Shown: in pieces, positions 52,013-60,760 of the stretch
Numbering within the stretch: the first letter of the stretch is position 1
Layout: the number at the start of each line of letters is the position of its first letter
DNA from: Fictibacillus gelatini DSM 15865
GTDB lineage: Bacteria > Bacillota > Bacilli > Bacillales > Fictibacillaceae
Direction: 5' to 3'
Length of the DNA stretch: 64,000 nt
Assembly: GCF_000430745.1 (NCBI RefSeq)
Contig: NZ_AUMP01000004.1
Coordinates: 1-64,000 of the forward strand
Position numbers and translations under genes: made by a program
Notes under the pieces: generated by a model
The model's database searches: none
What the model was told of the DNA's origin: nothing
Seen by the model: the letters and a program-made list of their open reading frames with translations, nothing else

Positions 52013-52086
52013 CGCTTTCGCCCCTTTCTTTTCTTTAAATTGTGCTATACTTTTTATAAGATTCGCTAAATTAAGGAGGTTGTTCT

Positions 52087-52602
52087 ATGCTTTACCCTTT
52101 TAACGGCAAATCCCCTCAAGTGGATCAAAGCGTCTTTGTTGCCCCGGGTGTACATATTATTGGTGATGTAACCATCGGCCAGGGTTCAAGTATCTGGTTT
52201 AACAGCGTTCTGCGCGGTGACGAAGGTCCGATCATGATCGGGGAACGCTGCAATGTCCAGGATAATTGCACATTGCACCTATATGAAGGATTTCCGCTTG
52301 TTCTTGAAGATGAAGTATCGATCGGGCATAACGTCATTCTTCACGGCTGCACGATCAAAAAAGGTGCCCTCGTTGGAATGGGATCGACCATTTTAGACGG
52401 CGTTGAAATCGGTGAACAAGCTTTCATCGGAGCCAATACATTATTACCGCCGGGCAAAAAAATCCCTCCACGGACAATGGTAATGGGCTCACCGGGAAAA
52501 GTCGTCCGTGAGCTGACTGACAAAGACTTCAAGTTGCTTCAATTGACGATCGAAACGTATTACAACAAGAGCCGTCAAATGATGGTTGAACTAAAAAAAT
52601 AA
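52087..52602 (+). CDS. Gamma-carbonic-anhydrase-like hexapeptide protein (YtoA/PaaY type)
   Basis: 171 residues of left-handed beta-helix: GDVTIGQGSSIWFNSVLRGD, NVQDNCTLHLYEG and SIGHNVILHGC contain the three His of the metal site. B. subtilis YtoA has the same length. PaaY, which accompanies paa operons and shows thioesterase activity, belongs to the same fold. Its position beside paaX, convergent with it, makes a PaaY role possible. AAGGAGG precedes the ATG. Confidence 0.85.
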   Translation: MLYPFNGKSPQVDQSVFVAPGVHIIGDVTIGQGSSIWFNSVLRGDEGPIMIGERCNVQDNCTLHLYEGFPLVLEDEVSIGHNVILHGCTIKKGALVGMGSTILDGVEIGEQAFIGANTLLPPGKKIPPRTMVMGSPGKVVRELTDKDFKLLQLTIETYYNKSRQMMVELKK

Positions 52603-52610
52603 CTTTGAAA

Positions 52611-52638
52611 AAAGCACTTTCTTAACTGAAAGTGCTTT
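52611..52638. terminator. Bidirectional terminator between the PaaY-like gene and paaX
   Basis: AAAGCACTTTC/GAAAGTGCTTT stem with a 6-nt loop, between converging genes. Confidence 0.85.
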
Positions 52639-53532
52639 CTATTTTTGCTCTTGCATTAGCGGATGATTGAACACATCGTATTCCTTGTCTTTTTTATGCA
52701 ATTCATTTCCTTCTTTATAAATGCTTTCAAAGAAACGGCTCGCAGGAAGCGCCAGTGCTTTATAGTAATCGCTAAATAGTGACGCCGCGTGGCTGCCGAG
52801 CCAGTCTGCCGGCAATAATTCTTCAGGAAGCCCTGGATCGACGAAAAGAAACTTCCGGTATTCATGAACAAGTTTCGTCCGTTCAACAAAGCATTCGCCG
52901 TCCGTCATTTCGCCTTTATCGATTTTGTTTTTATCGATAACATATTTTTGCGAATACGTTTTAATAAACTCATCATATCGCGCATTAATGTCGCGCAAAT
53001 CCCAGCATTCCTGAACTAATTTTGCATTTTCGTGAGGGCCTTCGTAGGATGCTGTAAAGAAATGGACGTATTCTTCAATCTCATATTTTGCGACTAATTC
53101 TTTCATTTGCTCTTTCAAGTTGTTTGGTGAAATCCAAAAGCTGTTCGCAAGCAAACCAAAACCGCTCCATAAAAGTTCTTTTCGGAGCTCATCACGGATG
53201 CTTCGTTTTTCTTCAGGAATCGTATACGTAAACATATACCATTTCCCATCCCAAACATCCGGCTGCAATTTAAAAATTCGGTTAGCCGCTTCATCCATAC
53301 GGCGAATTCCCCGCGGCGTCAAATAATAAAAACTTTTATTCCCTTCCTTGCGGGAAGCAATCCAGCCTTGCTTATTCATCCGCGAGATGGCTGCGCGAAC
53401 CGCCTGTTCGTTATGCCCGAACTGTTCCAATAAACGTATGAGGCTCCCAATCCATATTTCATTGCCATAATGACGTATATAATCCCCGTAAAGGGTGAAA
53501 ATCATTGATCGTGTATTTAAACTGTTTTGCAT
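52639..53532 (-). CDS. paaX: Phenylacetic acid degradation regulator PaaX
   Basis: 297 residues. A GntR-like winged helix occupies the N-terminus (FGHNEQAVRAAISRMNKQGW, then KEGNKSFYYLTPRGIRRMDE), followed by the PaaX middle and C-terminal domains (WDGKWYMFTYTIPEEKRSIR). PaaX represses paa genes and is released by phenylacetyl-CoA in characterised systems. It is the most distal gene of the minus-strand cluster, about 70 bp after the preceding hydratase gene. Confidence 0.95.
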   Translation of the reverse strand: MQNSLNTRSMIFTLYGDYIRHYGNEIWIGSLIRLLEQFGHNEQAVRAAISRMNKQGWIASRKEGNKSFYYLTPRGIRRMDEAANRIFKLQPDVWDGKWYMFTYTIPEEKRSIRDELRKELLWSGFGLLANSFWISPNNLKEQMKELVAKYEIEEYVHFFTASYEGPHENAKLVQECWDLRDINARYDEFIKTYSQKYVIDKNKIDKGEMTDGECFVERTKLVHEYRKFLFVDPGLPEELLPADWLGSHAASLFSDYYKALALPASRFFESIYKEGNELHKKDKEYDVFNHPLMQEQK

Positions 53533-53601
53533 GATGTACCCTCATTTTTTACGTATCTAAAGAATAATCCTACCAAATAGAGTGATCTAAAACAAGCCGG
53601 C

Positions 53602-54378
53602 TCATTCTCCCTTAAATTGCGGCGGCCGCTTTTCGCTAAACGCGTTAAGCGCTTCGATCCGGTCTTTTGTCGGAATGGTCACTTCATATGCTTTCGCTTC
53701 GATCGCAAGACCGGTTTGCAAATCGACTTCCATCCCATGCTTGATCGCGTATTTTGCCTGCTGAACAGCGACCGGTCCGTTTTTCATAATGAGGGCGGCA
53801 TATTCTTCACAGGTTGGGATCAATTGCTTCCTTTCTACCACTTTGTTTAAAATGCCATAGCCTAGCGCTTCCTCGGCGGATAGCTTTTTCGCCGTCAAAA
53901 TGAGCTCCATCGCTTTCGCCTGGCCGATTAATCTTGGAAGCCGTTGCGTACCGCCTGCTCCCGGAATAATGGCCCAGCTGACTTCCGTAAGACCCATTGT
54001 CGCTTCCTGAACGCAAACGCGGAAATCGCACGCAAGGGCAAGCTCAAAACCTCCACCAAAAGCGTGGCCGTTCATCGCTGCAATTGTCGGCTGAGGTAAT
54101 GCTTCAATGGCTGAAAACACGTCGCGGATTTTGCGGACATTCCGTTTCACTTCAGCATCCGAGAGCGTCCGGCGTTCTTTCAAGTCCGCCCCGGCGCTGA
54201 ACGCTTTCTCGCCCGCTCCTGTAAAAATGACAACTCGCACCCCGGGATCGTTATGAATCGCCTCCACCGTTTCTCCGAGTTTTTGCAGCGTGGCGTAATT
54301 AAAGCAATTCAAGACTTCCGGACGGTGAATGGTTACATAGGCGATATAGTCTTTTACTTCATATAATATGGTCGACAT
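53602..54378 (-). CDS. Enoyl-CoA hydratase/isomerase
   Basis: 258 residues, crotonase fold. The oxyanion-hole segments FSAGADLKE and NGHAFGGGFELALACDFRV and the catalytic-Glu region GLTEVSWAIIPGAGGTQRL are typical of a true hydratase. One of three crotonase-family genes in the cluster; likely acts on ring-cleavage products in the beta-oxidation-like phase, or recovers intermediates with PaaF. Confidence 0.88.
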   Translation of the reverse strand: MSTILYEVKDYIAYVTIHRPEVLNCFNYATLQKLGETVEAIHNDPGVRVVIFTGAGEKAFSAGADLKERRTLSDAEVKRNVRKIRDVFSAIEALPQPTIAAMNGHAFGGGFELALACDFRVCVQEATMGLTEVSWAIIPGAGGTQRLPRLIGQAKAMELILTAKKLSAEEALGYGILNKVVERKQLIPTCEEYAALIMKNGPVAVQQAKYAIKHGMEVDLQTGLAIEAKAYEVTIPTKDRIEALNAFSEKRPPQFKGE

Positions 54379-54390
54379 TGTCTTCCTCCC

Positions 54391-55593
54391 TTAGTCAATC
54401 TTTTCGATAATAGCGGCAATTCCCTGGCCAACGCCGATGCACATCGTCGCTAACCCGTATTTGACTTCGCGTTTTTTCATTTCATGGACAAGCGTCGTCA
54501 AAATGCGCGCACCGCTTGCGCCGAGTGGATGACCAAACGCGATCGCTCCGCCGTTGACATTCACTTTTTCGGGATCAAGCTCTAGCTGTCTGATGCATTC
54601 AAGTGATTGTGAAGCAAATGCCTCGTTAAGCTCAACAAGCCCGAGATCACTTGCGTTTAGCCCGGCGCGTTTTAACGCTTTGCGGCTCGCTTCAATCGGG
54701 CCAAGCCCCATAATCGCCGGCTCTAAGCCTGCAACACCGGATGCCACATATTTCGCCAGCGGCTTGATGCCCAGTTCTTTTGCCTTATCCGCACTCATTA
54801 ATAAAAGAGCCGATGCTCCGTCATTTACTCCTGATGCGTTTCCAGCCGTAATCGTTCCCCCGGCAAACAGCGGTTTTAACTGGGCAAGCTTCTCAAGCGT
54901 TGTATCGGGCCTTGGATGTTCATCTTCAGCGACCACAATCTCATTTCCTTTTTTATCTTTATAGGTGACAGGAACTAGTTCCTCCTTAAACCGGTTTTCT
55001 TCGATTGCTTTTTTCGCTCGCATCTGGCTCTCGTAAGCGAACTGATCCTGGGCTTCCCTCGTTACGTTGAAACGTTTAGCGACATTTTCGGCTGTTTGCG
55101 GCATCGAGTCAGTGCCGTATTTCTCTTCCAGGGCTGGATTGATAAAACGCCAGCCGATCGTCGTGTCGAACATTTTCATGTCTCCGCGCGGAAACTCGGC
55201 ATTTGGTTTTGCCATTACGAACGGGGCGCGCGTCATACTTTCCGTTCCGCCGGCAATAAAAACATCGCCTTCTTCCGCCATAATCGCCCGGGCGGCGTAA
55301 ATTACCGCATCAAGCCCTGAACCGCATAGACGGTTGATCGTTGTCGCGGCGACTTCAACCGGAAGGCCGGCTAAAAGGGTGGACATACGCGCAACATTAC
55401 GGTTATCTTCTCCCGCTCCGTTTGCATTTCCTAATACGACTTCCTCAATTTCATGTGGAGAAACGTTCGGATTGCGCTCGACCAATGCCTTAATAACGAC
55501 CGCGCCTAAATCGTCCGGTCGCACATGTTTTAAAGCCCCTTTATATCGTCCGATCGGCGTTCTGACCGCATCAACAATGACGACTTCCCTCAT
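54391..55593 (-). CDS. paaJ: 3-oxoadipyl-CoA / 3-oxo-5,6-dehydrosuberyl-CoA thiolase PaaJ
   Basis: 400 residues of the type-II thiolase family. The acylation Cys lies in TINRLCGSGLDAV (near residue 90), and the C-terminal active-site blocks are NGGAIAFGHPLGASGAR and CIGVGQGIA. In the paa pathway this enzyme acts twice, giving acetyl-CoA and succinyl-CoA. Overlaps paaH by 4 bp. Confidence 0.92.
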   Translation of the reverse strand: MREVVIVDAVRTPIGRYKGALKHVRPDDLGAVVIKALVERNPNVSPHEIEEVVLGNANGAGEDNRNVARMSTLLAGLPVEVAATTINRLCGSGLDAVIYAARAIMAEEGDVFIAGGTESMTRAPFVMAKPNAEFPRGDMKMFDTTIGWRFINPALEEKYGTDSMPQTAENVAKRFNVTREAQDQFAYESQMRAKKAIEENRFKEELVPVTYKDKKGNEIVVAEDEHPRPDTTLEKLAQLKPLFAGGTITAGNASGVNDGASALLLMSADKAKELGIKPLAKYVASGVAGLEPAIMGLGPIEASRKALKRAGLNASDLGLVELNEAFASQSLECIRQLELDPEKVNVNGGAIAFGHPLGASGARILTTLVHEMKKREVKYGLATMCIGVGQGIAAIIEKID

Positions 55594-56462
55594 TTTGTGA
55601 CTCCGCCCTTCTCTTTTGTGTAATCATAGACACCGCGGCCTGTTTTCCGGCCAAGCCTGCCGGATTTGACGTATTTGACGAGTAGCGGGCATGGGCGATA
55701 CTTTTCTCCAAGTGTTTGGTGGAGATAGTTTAAGTTGTTCAGGCGCGTATCGAGTCCGACCAAATCACCAAGCTCAAACGGCCCCATCGGAAAGTTCAAA
55801 CCAAGCTTAATCGCCTTATCAATATCTTCTGGCGTGCCTACTCCTTCTTGAAGCATGTAAAACGCTTCATTTCCGATCATGGCGGAAATGCGGCTTGTTA
55901 CAAATCCCGGAAATTCATTAATAATGACAGTTTCTTTCCCCATTTTCGCCGCCACTTCTTTTGCCACTTCTACCGTTTCGTCGCTTGTCTCATGTCCGCG
56001 GATGATTTCAACAAGCGGCATGCGATGGACCGGGTTAAAGAAATGCATCGCAATCACTTTTTCTGGACGATTTGTAAATGAGCCGATTTCTGTCGGACTC
56101 ATCGTCGACGTATTTGTCGCAAAATAACAGTGGTCTGGTGCCGCTTGATCGATCTCTTCAAAAACGGACTTTTTAATCTCAATATTTTCCGGAACGGCTT
56201 CTATTACTAGATCCGCCCCGCTGACTGAAACGGTTAATTGGTTGGAATAGGTAAGCTTTTCTTTTGCTTCAAGAGCTTCCGTCTCCGTCAGTTTTTGTCT
56301 CTGAATGGCTTTTGCAAAAATTCCTTCGATTTCTTTTTGTGCATTTTGGAGCGCTTCTTCTTTCACATCAACAAGCTGGACTTGAAAACCGCCAACAGCC
56401 GCAACATATGCAATCCCGCGTCCCATGACGCCTGAACCAATAACAACAACTGATTGAATCAC
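55590..56462 (-). CDS. paaH: 3-hydroxyacyl-CoA dehydrogenase PaaH
   Basis: 290 residues from a GTG with GGAGGG upstream. A longer frame running back through the structured repeat is rejected since its first 68 codons are repeat-derived. The NAD fold is SVVVIGSGVMGRGIAYVAAV; the catalytic His region is MHFFNPVHRMPLVEII. It oxidises 3-hydroxyadipyl-CoA to 3-oxoadipyl-CoA. Overlaps paaJ. Confidence 0.93.
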   Translation of the reverse strand: MIQSVVVIGSGVMGRGIAYVAAVGGFQVQLVDVKEEALQNAQKEIEGIFAKAIQRQKLTETEALEAKEKLTYSNQLTVSVSGADLVIEAVPENIEIKKSVFEEIDQAAPDHCYFATNTSTMSPTEIGSFTNRPEKVIAMHFFNPVHRMPLVEIIRGHETSDETVEVAKEVAAKMGKETVIINEFPGFVTSRISAMIGNEAFYMLQEGVGTPEDIDKAIKLGLNFPMGPFELGDLVGLDTRLNNLNYLHQTLGEKYRPCPLLVKYVKSGRLGRKTGRGVYDYTKEKGGVTK

Positions 56463-56545
56463 TGGTATCCCTCCGCAAGTAAAGTATGGAAAAGCGAGCT
56501 TTCTCCAAGAAAAAGCTCGCATTATTTCATTTACACTTAATCGAC

Positions 56546-56692
56546 GTTTAAAAAGGAGGACAAACAGAGCCGAGAAGTTCGAGGCGGCGAAGCTTTGCGC
56601 AACGGAGCGTATACAGTGAATACGTGAGTAGCACAAAAGCAAGCCAACGAAGAAATTCGACGGCAATGTTTCCCGGACTTTTTAAACATCCT
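56546..56692 (+). ncRNA. Structured repeat element, copy B, inside the paa cluster
   Basis: About 143 nt between the aldehyde dehydrogenase and paaH genes. Closing stem GTTTAAAAAG/CTTTTTAAAC (GTTCAAAAAG/CTTTTTGAAC in copy A), CTTTG/CGGAG (CTCCG/CGGAG) and CGTAT/ATACG. It is oriented as copy A, so opposite to the surrounding paa transcripts; its right end overlaps the last codons of the aldehyde dehydrogenase frame. A near-palindromic element would also fold in the paa mRNA. Confidence 0.6.
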
Positions 56693-56693
56693 A

Positions 56694-58208
56694 TCAAAGG
56701 CCGAATGGATTTAATGGACGCGATCCCGTATAAGAAAGCACGCTCTTTGTTTCTGTATAAAGGTCAAGTGTTTCAATGCACAACTCGCGCCCAAATCCAG
56801 ATTGTTTATATCCGCCAAACGGTGTTCCAGGAAACGCTGAGAATGGAGAATTAATCATAATCGTTCCTGCTTGAATCATCCCAGCTACACGGGTCGCGCG
56901 AGCGTGATCCTTCGTCCAAATGGCAGCCGCTAATCCATAGTCGGTGTTATTTGCAAGTTGAATCGCTTCCTTCTCGTCTTTGAATTTCGATACGACAACA
57001 ACCGGTCCGAAGATTTCTTCCTTTACGACTTTCATATTTTCCGTAACATCGGCTATAATCGTTGGCAAATACCAGTGACCGCCTTCGAAGCCGTCCACTT
57101 TCGCGCGGCCGCCTCCAAGCACGATCGTTGCCCCTTCTTCTTTTGCGGATTGAACGTAGCTGTCAATCACTTCAAGCTGCTTTTCACTAATGATCGCACC
57201 AACATGCGTTTCCTTGCTTAATGGATCTCCAAGCGTCAATTGTTTTGCTTTCGCAACAAATTTTTCCATAAATTGTCCGTATATGCTTTCCTGGATGTAA
57301 AGGCGTGACCGTGCCTCACATGATTGCCCGGTATTGTAGAAAATGCCGAATAGTGATCCATCCACGGCCGCATCGATATCCGCGTCTTCAAAGACGAGAT
57401 TTGGCGATTTACCGCCAAGTTCAAGCGTCACTCGTTTTAACGTTTTCGAAGCTTTCGCCATAATGTCTTTCCCTGTTCCTGTTTCTCCGGTAAATGCTAC
57501 TTTGTCAACACCTTCGTGTTCGGCAAGATAAGCGCCAACTGTCGCGCCATCCCCCGTAACGATGTTGACGACGCCTTCTGGAACTCCCGCTTCATGGCAG
57601 ATTTCCGTAAGCACAATGGCGGTTAATGGCGTCAGGCTGGCCGGCTTTAACACGATGGAACAACCTGCAGCAATGGCCGGCGCAATTTTCCATGCCGCCA
57701 TCATCATCGGATAATTCCATGGAATAATTTGTGCGCACACGCCAAGAGGCTCTTTTAACGTATAGTTCATAAACGGTCCTGGTACATTGTTAACAGAACC
57801 GCGGTGTCCGACAATCGCTCCTGCATAAAATTCGAAGTCCTCAATTGCCTGCATCACTTGTCCTTGTGCTGCAGTAAGTGATTTTCCGCTGTTCAAAACC
57901 TCTAACTCTACTAATTCATTGAAGCGAGAACGCATAATACTCGCGATTTTATTGAGGGTACGAGCCCGTTTTCCTACAGGGGAGCGCTTCCATTTCCCAT
58001 GATCAAAGGCTTGTCTTGCCGCACGAACCGCACGATCAACGTCTTCTTTTGTCGCTTTTGCCACTTTCGCAAGCGCCTCGCCCGTTGCCGGATTATAAGT
58101 GATAAAATGTTCTCCGTTCGCCCCTTTTACACTTTCCCCGTTAATCACCATTTCGTAAAAATCGCGTTTCATCGATTTTACTGCCTGCTCTTCTCGTGTT
58201 GTCGTCAT
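56694..58208 (-). CDS. Aldehyde dehydrogenase (NAD-type) of the paa cluster
   Basis: 504 residues. General base Glu in TLELGGKSPNLVF, nucleophile Cys in YNTGQSCEARSRL, and the proofreading EEIFGPVVVV are all present. By position it could be the 3-oxo-5,6-dehydrosuberyl-CoA semialdehyde dehydrogenase that replaces the dehydrogenase half of PaaZ, or a phenylacetaldehyde dehydrogenase. No MaoC-type hydratase (the other half of PaaZ) is seen. The C-terminus runs into the structured repeat. Confidence 0.88.
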   Translation of the reverse strand: MTTTREEQAVKSMKRDFYEMVINGESVKGANGEHFITYNPATGEALAKVAKATKEDVDRAVRAARQAFDHGKWKRSPVGKRARTLNKIASIMRSRFNELVELEVLNSGKSLTAAQGQVMQAIEDFEFYAGAIVGHRGSVNNVPGPFMNYTLKEPLGVCAQIIPWNYPMMMAAWKIAPAIAAGCSIVLKPASLTPLTAIVLTEICHEAGVPEGVVNIVTGDGATVGAYLAEHEGVDKVAFTGETGTGKDIMAKASKTLKRVTLELGGKSPNLVFEDADIDAAVDGSLFGIFYNTGQSCEARSRLYIQESIYGQFMEKFVAKAKQLTLGDPLSKETHVGAIISEKQLEVIDSYVQSAKEEGATIVLGGGRAKVDGFEGGHWYLPTIIADVTENMKVVKEEIFGPVVVVSKFKDEKEAIQLANNTDYGLAAAIWTKDHARATRVAGMIQAGTIMINSPFSAFPGTPFGGYKQSGFGRELCIETLDLYTETKSVLSYTGSRPLNPFGL

Positions 58209-58315
58209 TTTCTCCCACTCCTTCTCCGTTCTGGCTCTACGAGAGTACTTGATTTTACGTTTTTTCGTCTAAATAGCTCATTGATTCGTCTATCAGACAA
58301 TTTCATTCTGTAAAT

Positions 58316-59086
58316 TTATTTTCCTATAAAAACAGGCTTTCGTTTTTCCATAAATGCTGCGACCCCTTCTTTATGGTCAGCGGTATTTCCGGCCGCCGTC
58401 TGGGCGAGCGCTTCATACTCAAGCACTTCATTAAGATCGGCATCCCAGCTTTTATTCAAGTACCGCTTGATCAAGCCGATCGCTTTAGTCGGCATCGAGC
58501 TGAGCTTTTCAGCAAATGTTTCAACTTCTTCAACCCATGACTCTTCTTTTACCAATCTCGTAACAAGCCCGAGACGATTGGCTTCTTCGGCTGGTATTTT
58601 TTCTCCTAAGACGGCAAGCTCCATCGCTTTCGCGTGCCCGACAAGACGCGGCAAAAAGTAGAGATTACCTGAATCCGGAACGAGGCCGACATGAATAAAT
58701 GCTTCAATAAAACTCGCTTTTTCAGAGACAAGCCTGAAATCACAGGCAAACGCAAGACTGGCTCCGGCACCTGCGGCCACCCCATTTACTGCTGCAATGA
58801 CCGGTTTTTCCATTGAAACAATGGCCTGAATAACCGGGTTGTAGCCATTACGGAGAACGTCTCCATAATCTAACGATTCGGCATTCCCTAAGTCCTGCCC
58901 GGAACAAAAGGCACGTCCTGCTCCTGTAATCACGACAGCACGGACTTCCTCTTCTTTATTCGCTGTTTTTAATGCCGACAGCAGCTCTTTGTGCATTTGG
59001 CTCGTAAAGGCATTCAATTTATCCGGCCGGTTTAATGTAATCCAGGCGACATTTCTTCTTGTTTCATATGTGATCGTTTCGAACAT
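58316..59086 (-). CDS. paaG: Epoxy-dihydrophenylacetyl-CoA isomerase PaaG
   Basis: 256 residues, crotonase fold. RAFCSGQDLGNAESLDYGDV, NGVAAGAGASLAFACDFRLV and FIHVGLVPDSGNLYFLPRLV match PaaG, where the hydratase Glu is replaced by Asp/Ser. It isomerises the ring epoxide to the oxepin-CoA. It precedes the aldehyde dehydrogenase and follows paaF by 15 bp. Confidence 0.9.
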   Translation of the reverse strand: MFETITYETRRNVAWITLNRPDKLNAFTSQMHKELLSALKTANKEEEVRAVVITGAGRAFCSGQDLGNAESLDYGDVLRNGYNPVIQAIVSMEKPVIAAVNGVAAGAGASLAFACDFRLVSEKASFIEAFIHVGLVPDSGNLYFLPRLVGHAKAMELAVLGEKIPAEEANRLGLVTRLVKEESWVEEVETFAEKLSSMPTKAIGLIKRYLNKSWDADLNEVLEYEALAQTAAGNTADHKEGVAAFMEKRKPVFIGK

Positions 59087-59101
59087 GTGAACCCTCCCGC
59101 T

Positions 59102-59878
59102 CTATTTTCCTTTAAACTTTGCACGGCGTTTTTCAACAAATGCTCTCATGCCTTCTTTTTGGTCTTCAGATGAGAAAAGCAAGTAAAAGTTTTTCCGTTC
59201 ATACTGCATGCCTTCATAGACCGAATAGTCAACGGCTTTGTAGACCGTTTCTTTAATCAAACGAAGAGACAAAGGCGCTTTTTGGGCAAGGGTTTTCGCG
59301 AATTTCACCGCTTCACTGACAACGAGTTCCGGGGCAACGATTCGGTTAATCACACCGTAATGCAGCGCTTCTTTTGCCGTCATTGGCTCTCCAAGCCAGA
59401 GCCACTCAAGCGCCTTTTTCTGCCCCATCAGTTTTGTCAGTTTGACCGTTCCGCCTGCGCCCGGCATAACGCCAAGCTTAATTTCCGGAAAGCCGAATTG
59501 CGCTTTTTCTGAAGCAAATAAAAGATCACAGCAAAGGGCGAGTTCAAATCCGCCGCCAAAACAATATCCGCTTACCGCACCAATGATCGGCTTTTTGATA
59601 AGCGCGAGCCGGTCCCATTCTTTGAACTGATTGAGCAATTCAAGCGTAATCGCATCATCATCCTTCATTTCATCGATATCCGCTCCAGCGGCAAAAGCGC
59701 GTTCATTTCCGGTAAGGACAATCGCTTTTACGTTATCATCACCTTCAAATTGCTCAAAAGCCGCCAAAAGTTCGGTTACCATTTGACGATTGATCGCATT
59801 CAGCACTTTCGGACGGTTCAGCTCGACTAGTCCAATGCCATCCTCCACTTTTGTCACAATCGTAGTAAAATTACTCAT
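59102..59878 (-). CDS. paaF: 2,3-dehydroadipyl-CoA hydratase PaaF
   Basis: 258 residues from an ATG that overlaps the EthD-like stop; a start four codons earlier is less well spaced. FAAGADIDEMK, SGYCFGGGFELALCCDLLFA and KLGVMPGAGGTVKLTKLM carry the crotonase oxyanion hole and one catalytic Glu region. The name is by order and similarity; the other hydratase gene could equally be PaaF. Confidence 0.87.
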   Translation of the reverse strand: MSNFTTIVTKVEDGIGLVELNRPKVLNAINRQMVTELLAAFEQFEGDDNVKAIVLTGNERAFAAGADIDEMKDDDAITLELLNQFKEWDRLALIKKPIIGAVSGYCFGGGFELALCCDLLFASEKAQFGFPEIKLGVMPGAGGTVKLTKLMGQKKALEWLWLGEPMTAKEALHYGVINRIVAPELVVSEAVKFAKTLAQKAPLSLRLIKETVYKAVDYSVYEGMQYERKNFYLLFSSEDQKEGMRAFVEKRRAKFKGK

Positions 59879-60176
59879 CGATTTCCTCACCGATCATCAA
59901 TGTGACAAGATCGCCGGCAAATGACATTAAGTCTTTTCCGGATGCCTTTCCTTCGGCCGATTTTAGACCCGCCTTCAATGACTCATGATCATCATAGTAC
60001 ATTTCGCAATAAAGGTAATATTCGCTTTTGCCCATGGGCGAACCGACGATTTTCGTCACTTTCATTTTGCGAAGCCCTGGAATCTTTTTCGTAATTTCTG
60101 TATGCTCCCCGTAATAGTGCTTATCAAATTCCTCTGTGTTTTCAGGTGTTTTATAAAGCGCAATTAGTTTTACCAT
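59871..60176 (-). CDS. EthD-family small protein
   Basis: 101 residues of a ferredoxin-like/dimeric alpha-beta barrel: VKLIALYKTPENTEEFDKHY, KMKVTKIVGSPMGKSEYYLY and DLMSFAGDLVTLMIGEE match EthD. EthD is required, by unknown means, for the EthABCD P450 system in Rhodococcus. Here it is embedded between paaD and paaF, overlapping paaF by 8 bp, so it probably assists the Paa oxygenase or handles a reactive product. Confidence 0.87.
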   Translation of the reverse strand: MVKLIALYKTPENTEEFDKHYYGEHTEITKKIPGLRKMKVTKIVGSPMGKSEYYLYCEMYYDDHESLKAGLKSAEGKASGKDLMSFAGDLVTLMIGEEIDE

Positions 60177-60227
60177 ATCTATCATCCTTTCAAATAAATA
60201 ATCTATTCAAAACAAATTCTTTTGTCT

Positions 60228-60722
60228 TTAATCCAAATTAAGGACAGGCTTCATCGCTTCAAACGGATTTTTACAAGACTTGCAATATAAAATGCACCGG
60301 CAGGCGGTTGGGCCAAAGATGTTTTCCATCGTCACATATGGCGATCCGCAATACGGGCATTCAATGCTCCATGGCTCTCCCATGACATGGTCAAGCGGCG
60401 GCGGAGCAATTCCAAACTCCTTCAACCGCTCTCTTCCTTCAGGCGAAATGCGATCCGATGTCCATTGCGGCGTGTAGACAAAATCAACTTTCACGTCCTC
60501 GACTTCATCAATGGATATGATCGCGTTTTCAATATCCCTTTCGATGATGTGAAGAGCAGGACAACCAACAAAAGTAGGCAACACGCTGACCGTTACCCGG
60601 CTGCCATCCACCTTCACTTCGTGCACCATTCCTAGATCTACTATACTAATGGAGGCAATTTCAGGATCCTTCACATCCTGAAGCTTGAACAGGATCTTCT
60701 CTTGAAGAGTCATTGTTGCCAT
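60228..60722 (-). CDS. paaD: Phenylacetyl-CoA epoxidase assembly protein PaaD
   Basis: 164 residues. An N-terminal MIP18/DUF59 domain (VKDPEIASISIVDLGMVHEV) is followed by a C-terminal Cys-rich zinc-type segment (CPYCGSPYVTMENIFGPTAC, then CILYCKSCKNPF). PaaD is needed for maturation of the PaaABCE epoxidase. It follows paaC by about 40 bp. Confidence 0.93.
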   Translation of the reverse strand: MATMTLQEKILFKLQDVKDPEIASISIVDLGMVHEVKVDGSRVTVSVLPTFVGCPALHIIERDIENAIISIDEVEDVKVDFVYTPQWTSDRISPEGRERLKEFGIAPPPLDHVMGEPWSIECPYCGSPYVTMENIFGPTACRCILYCKSCKNPFEAMKPVLNLD

Positions 60723-60760
60723 CTTTGTTGTCTCCTTTCCATCTAGATACGATCGTCAAC

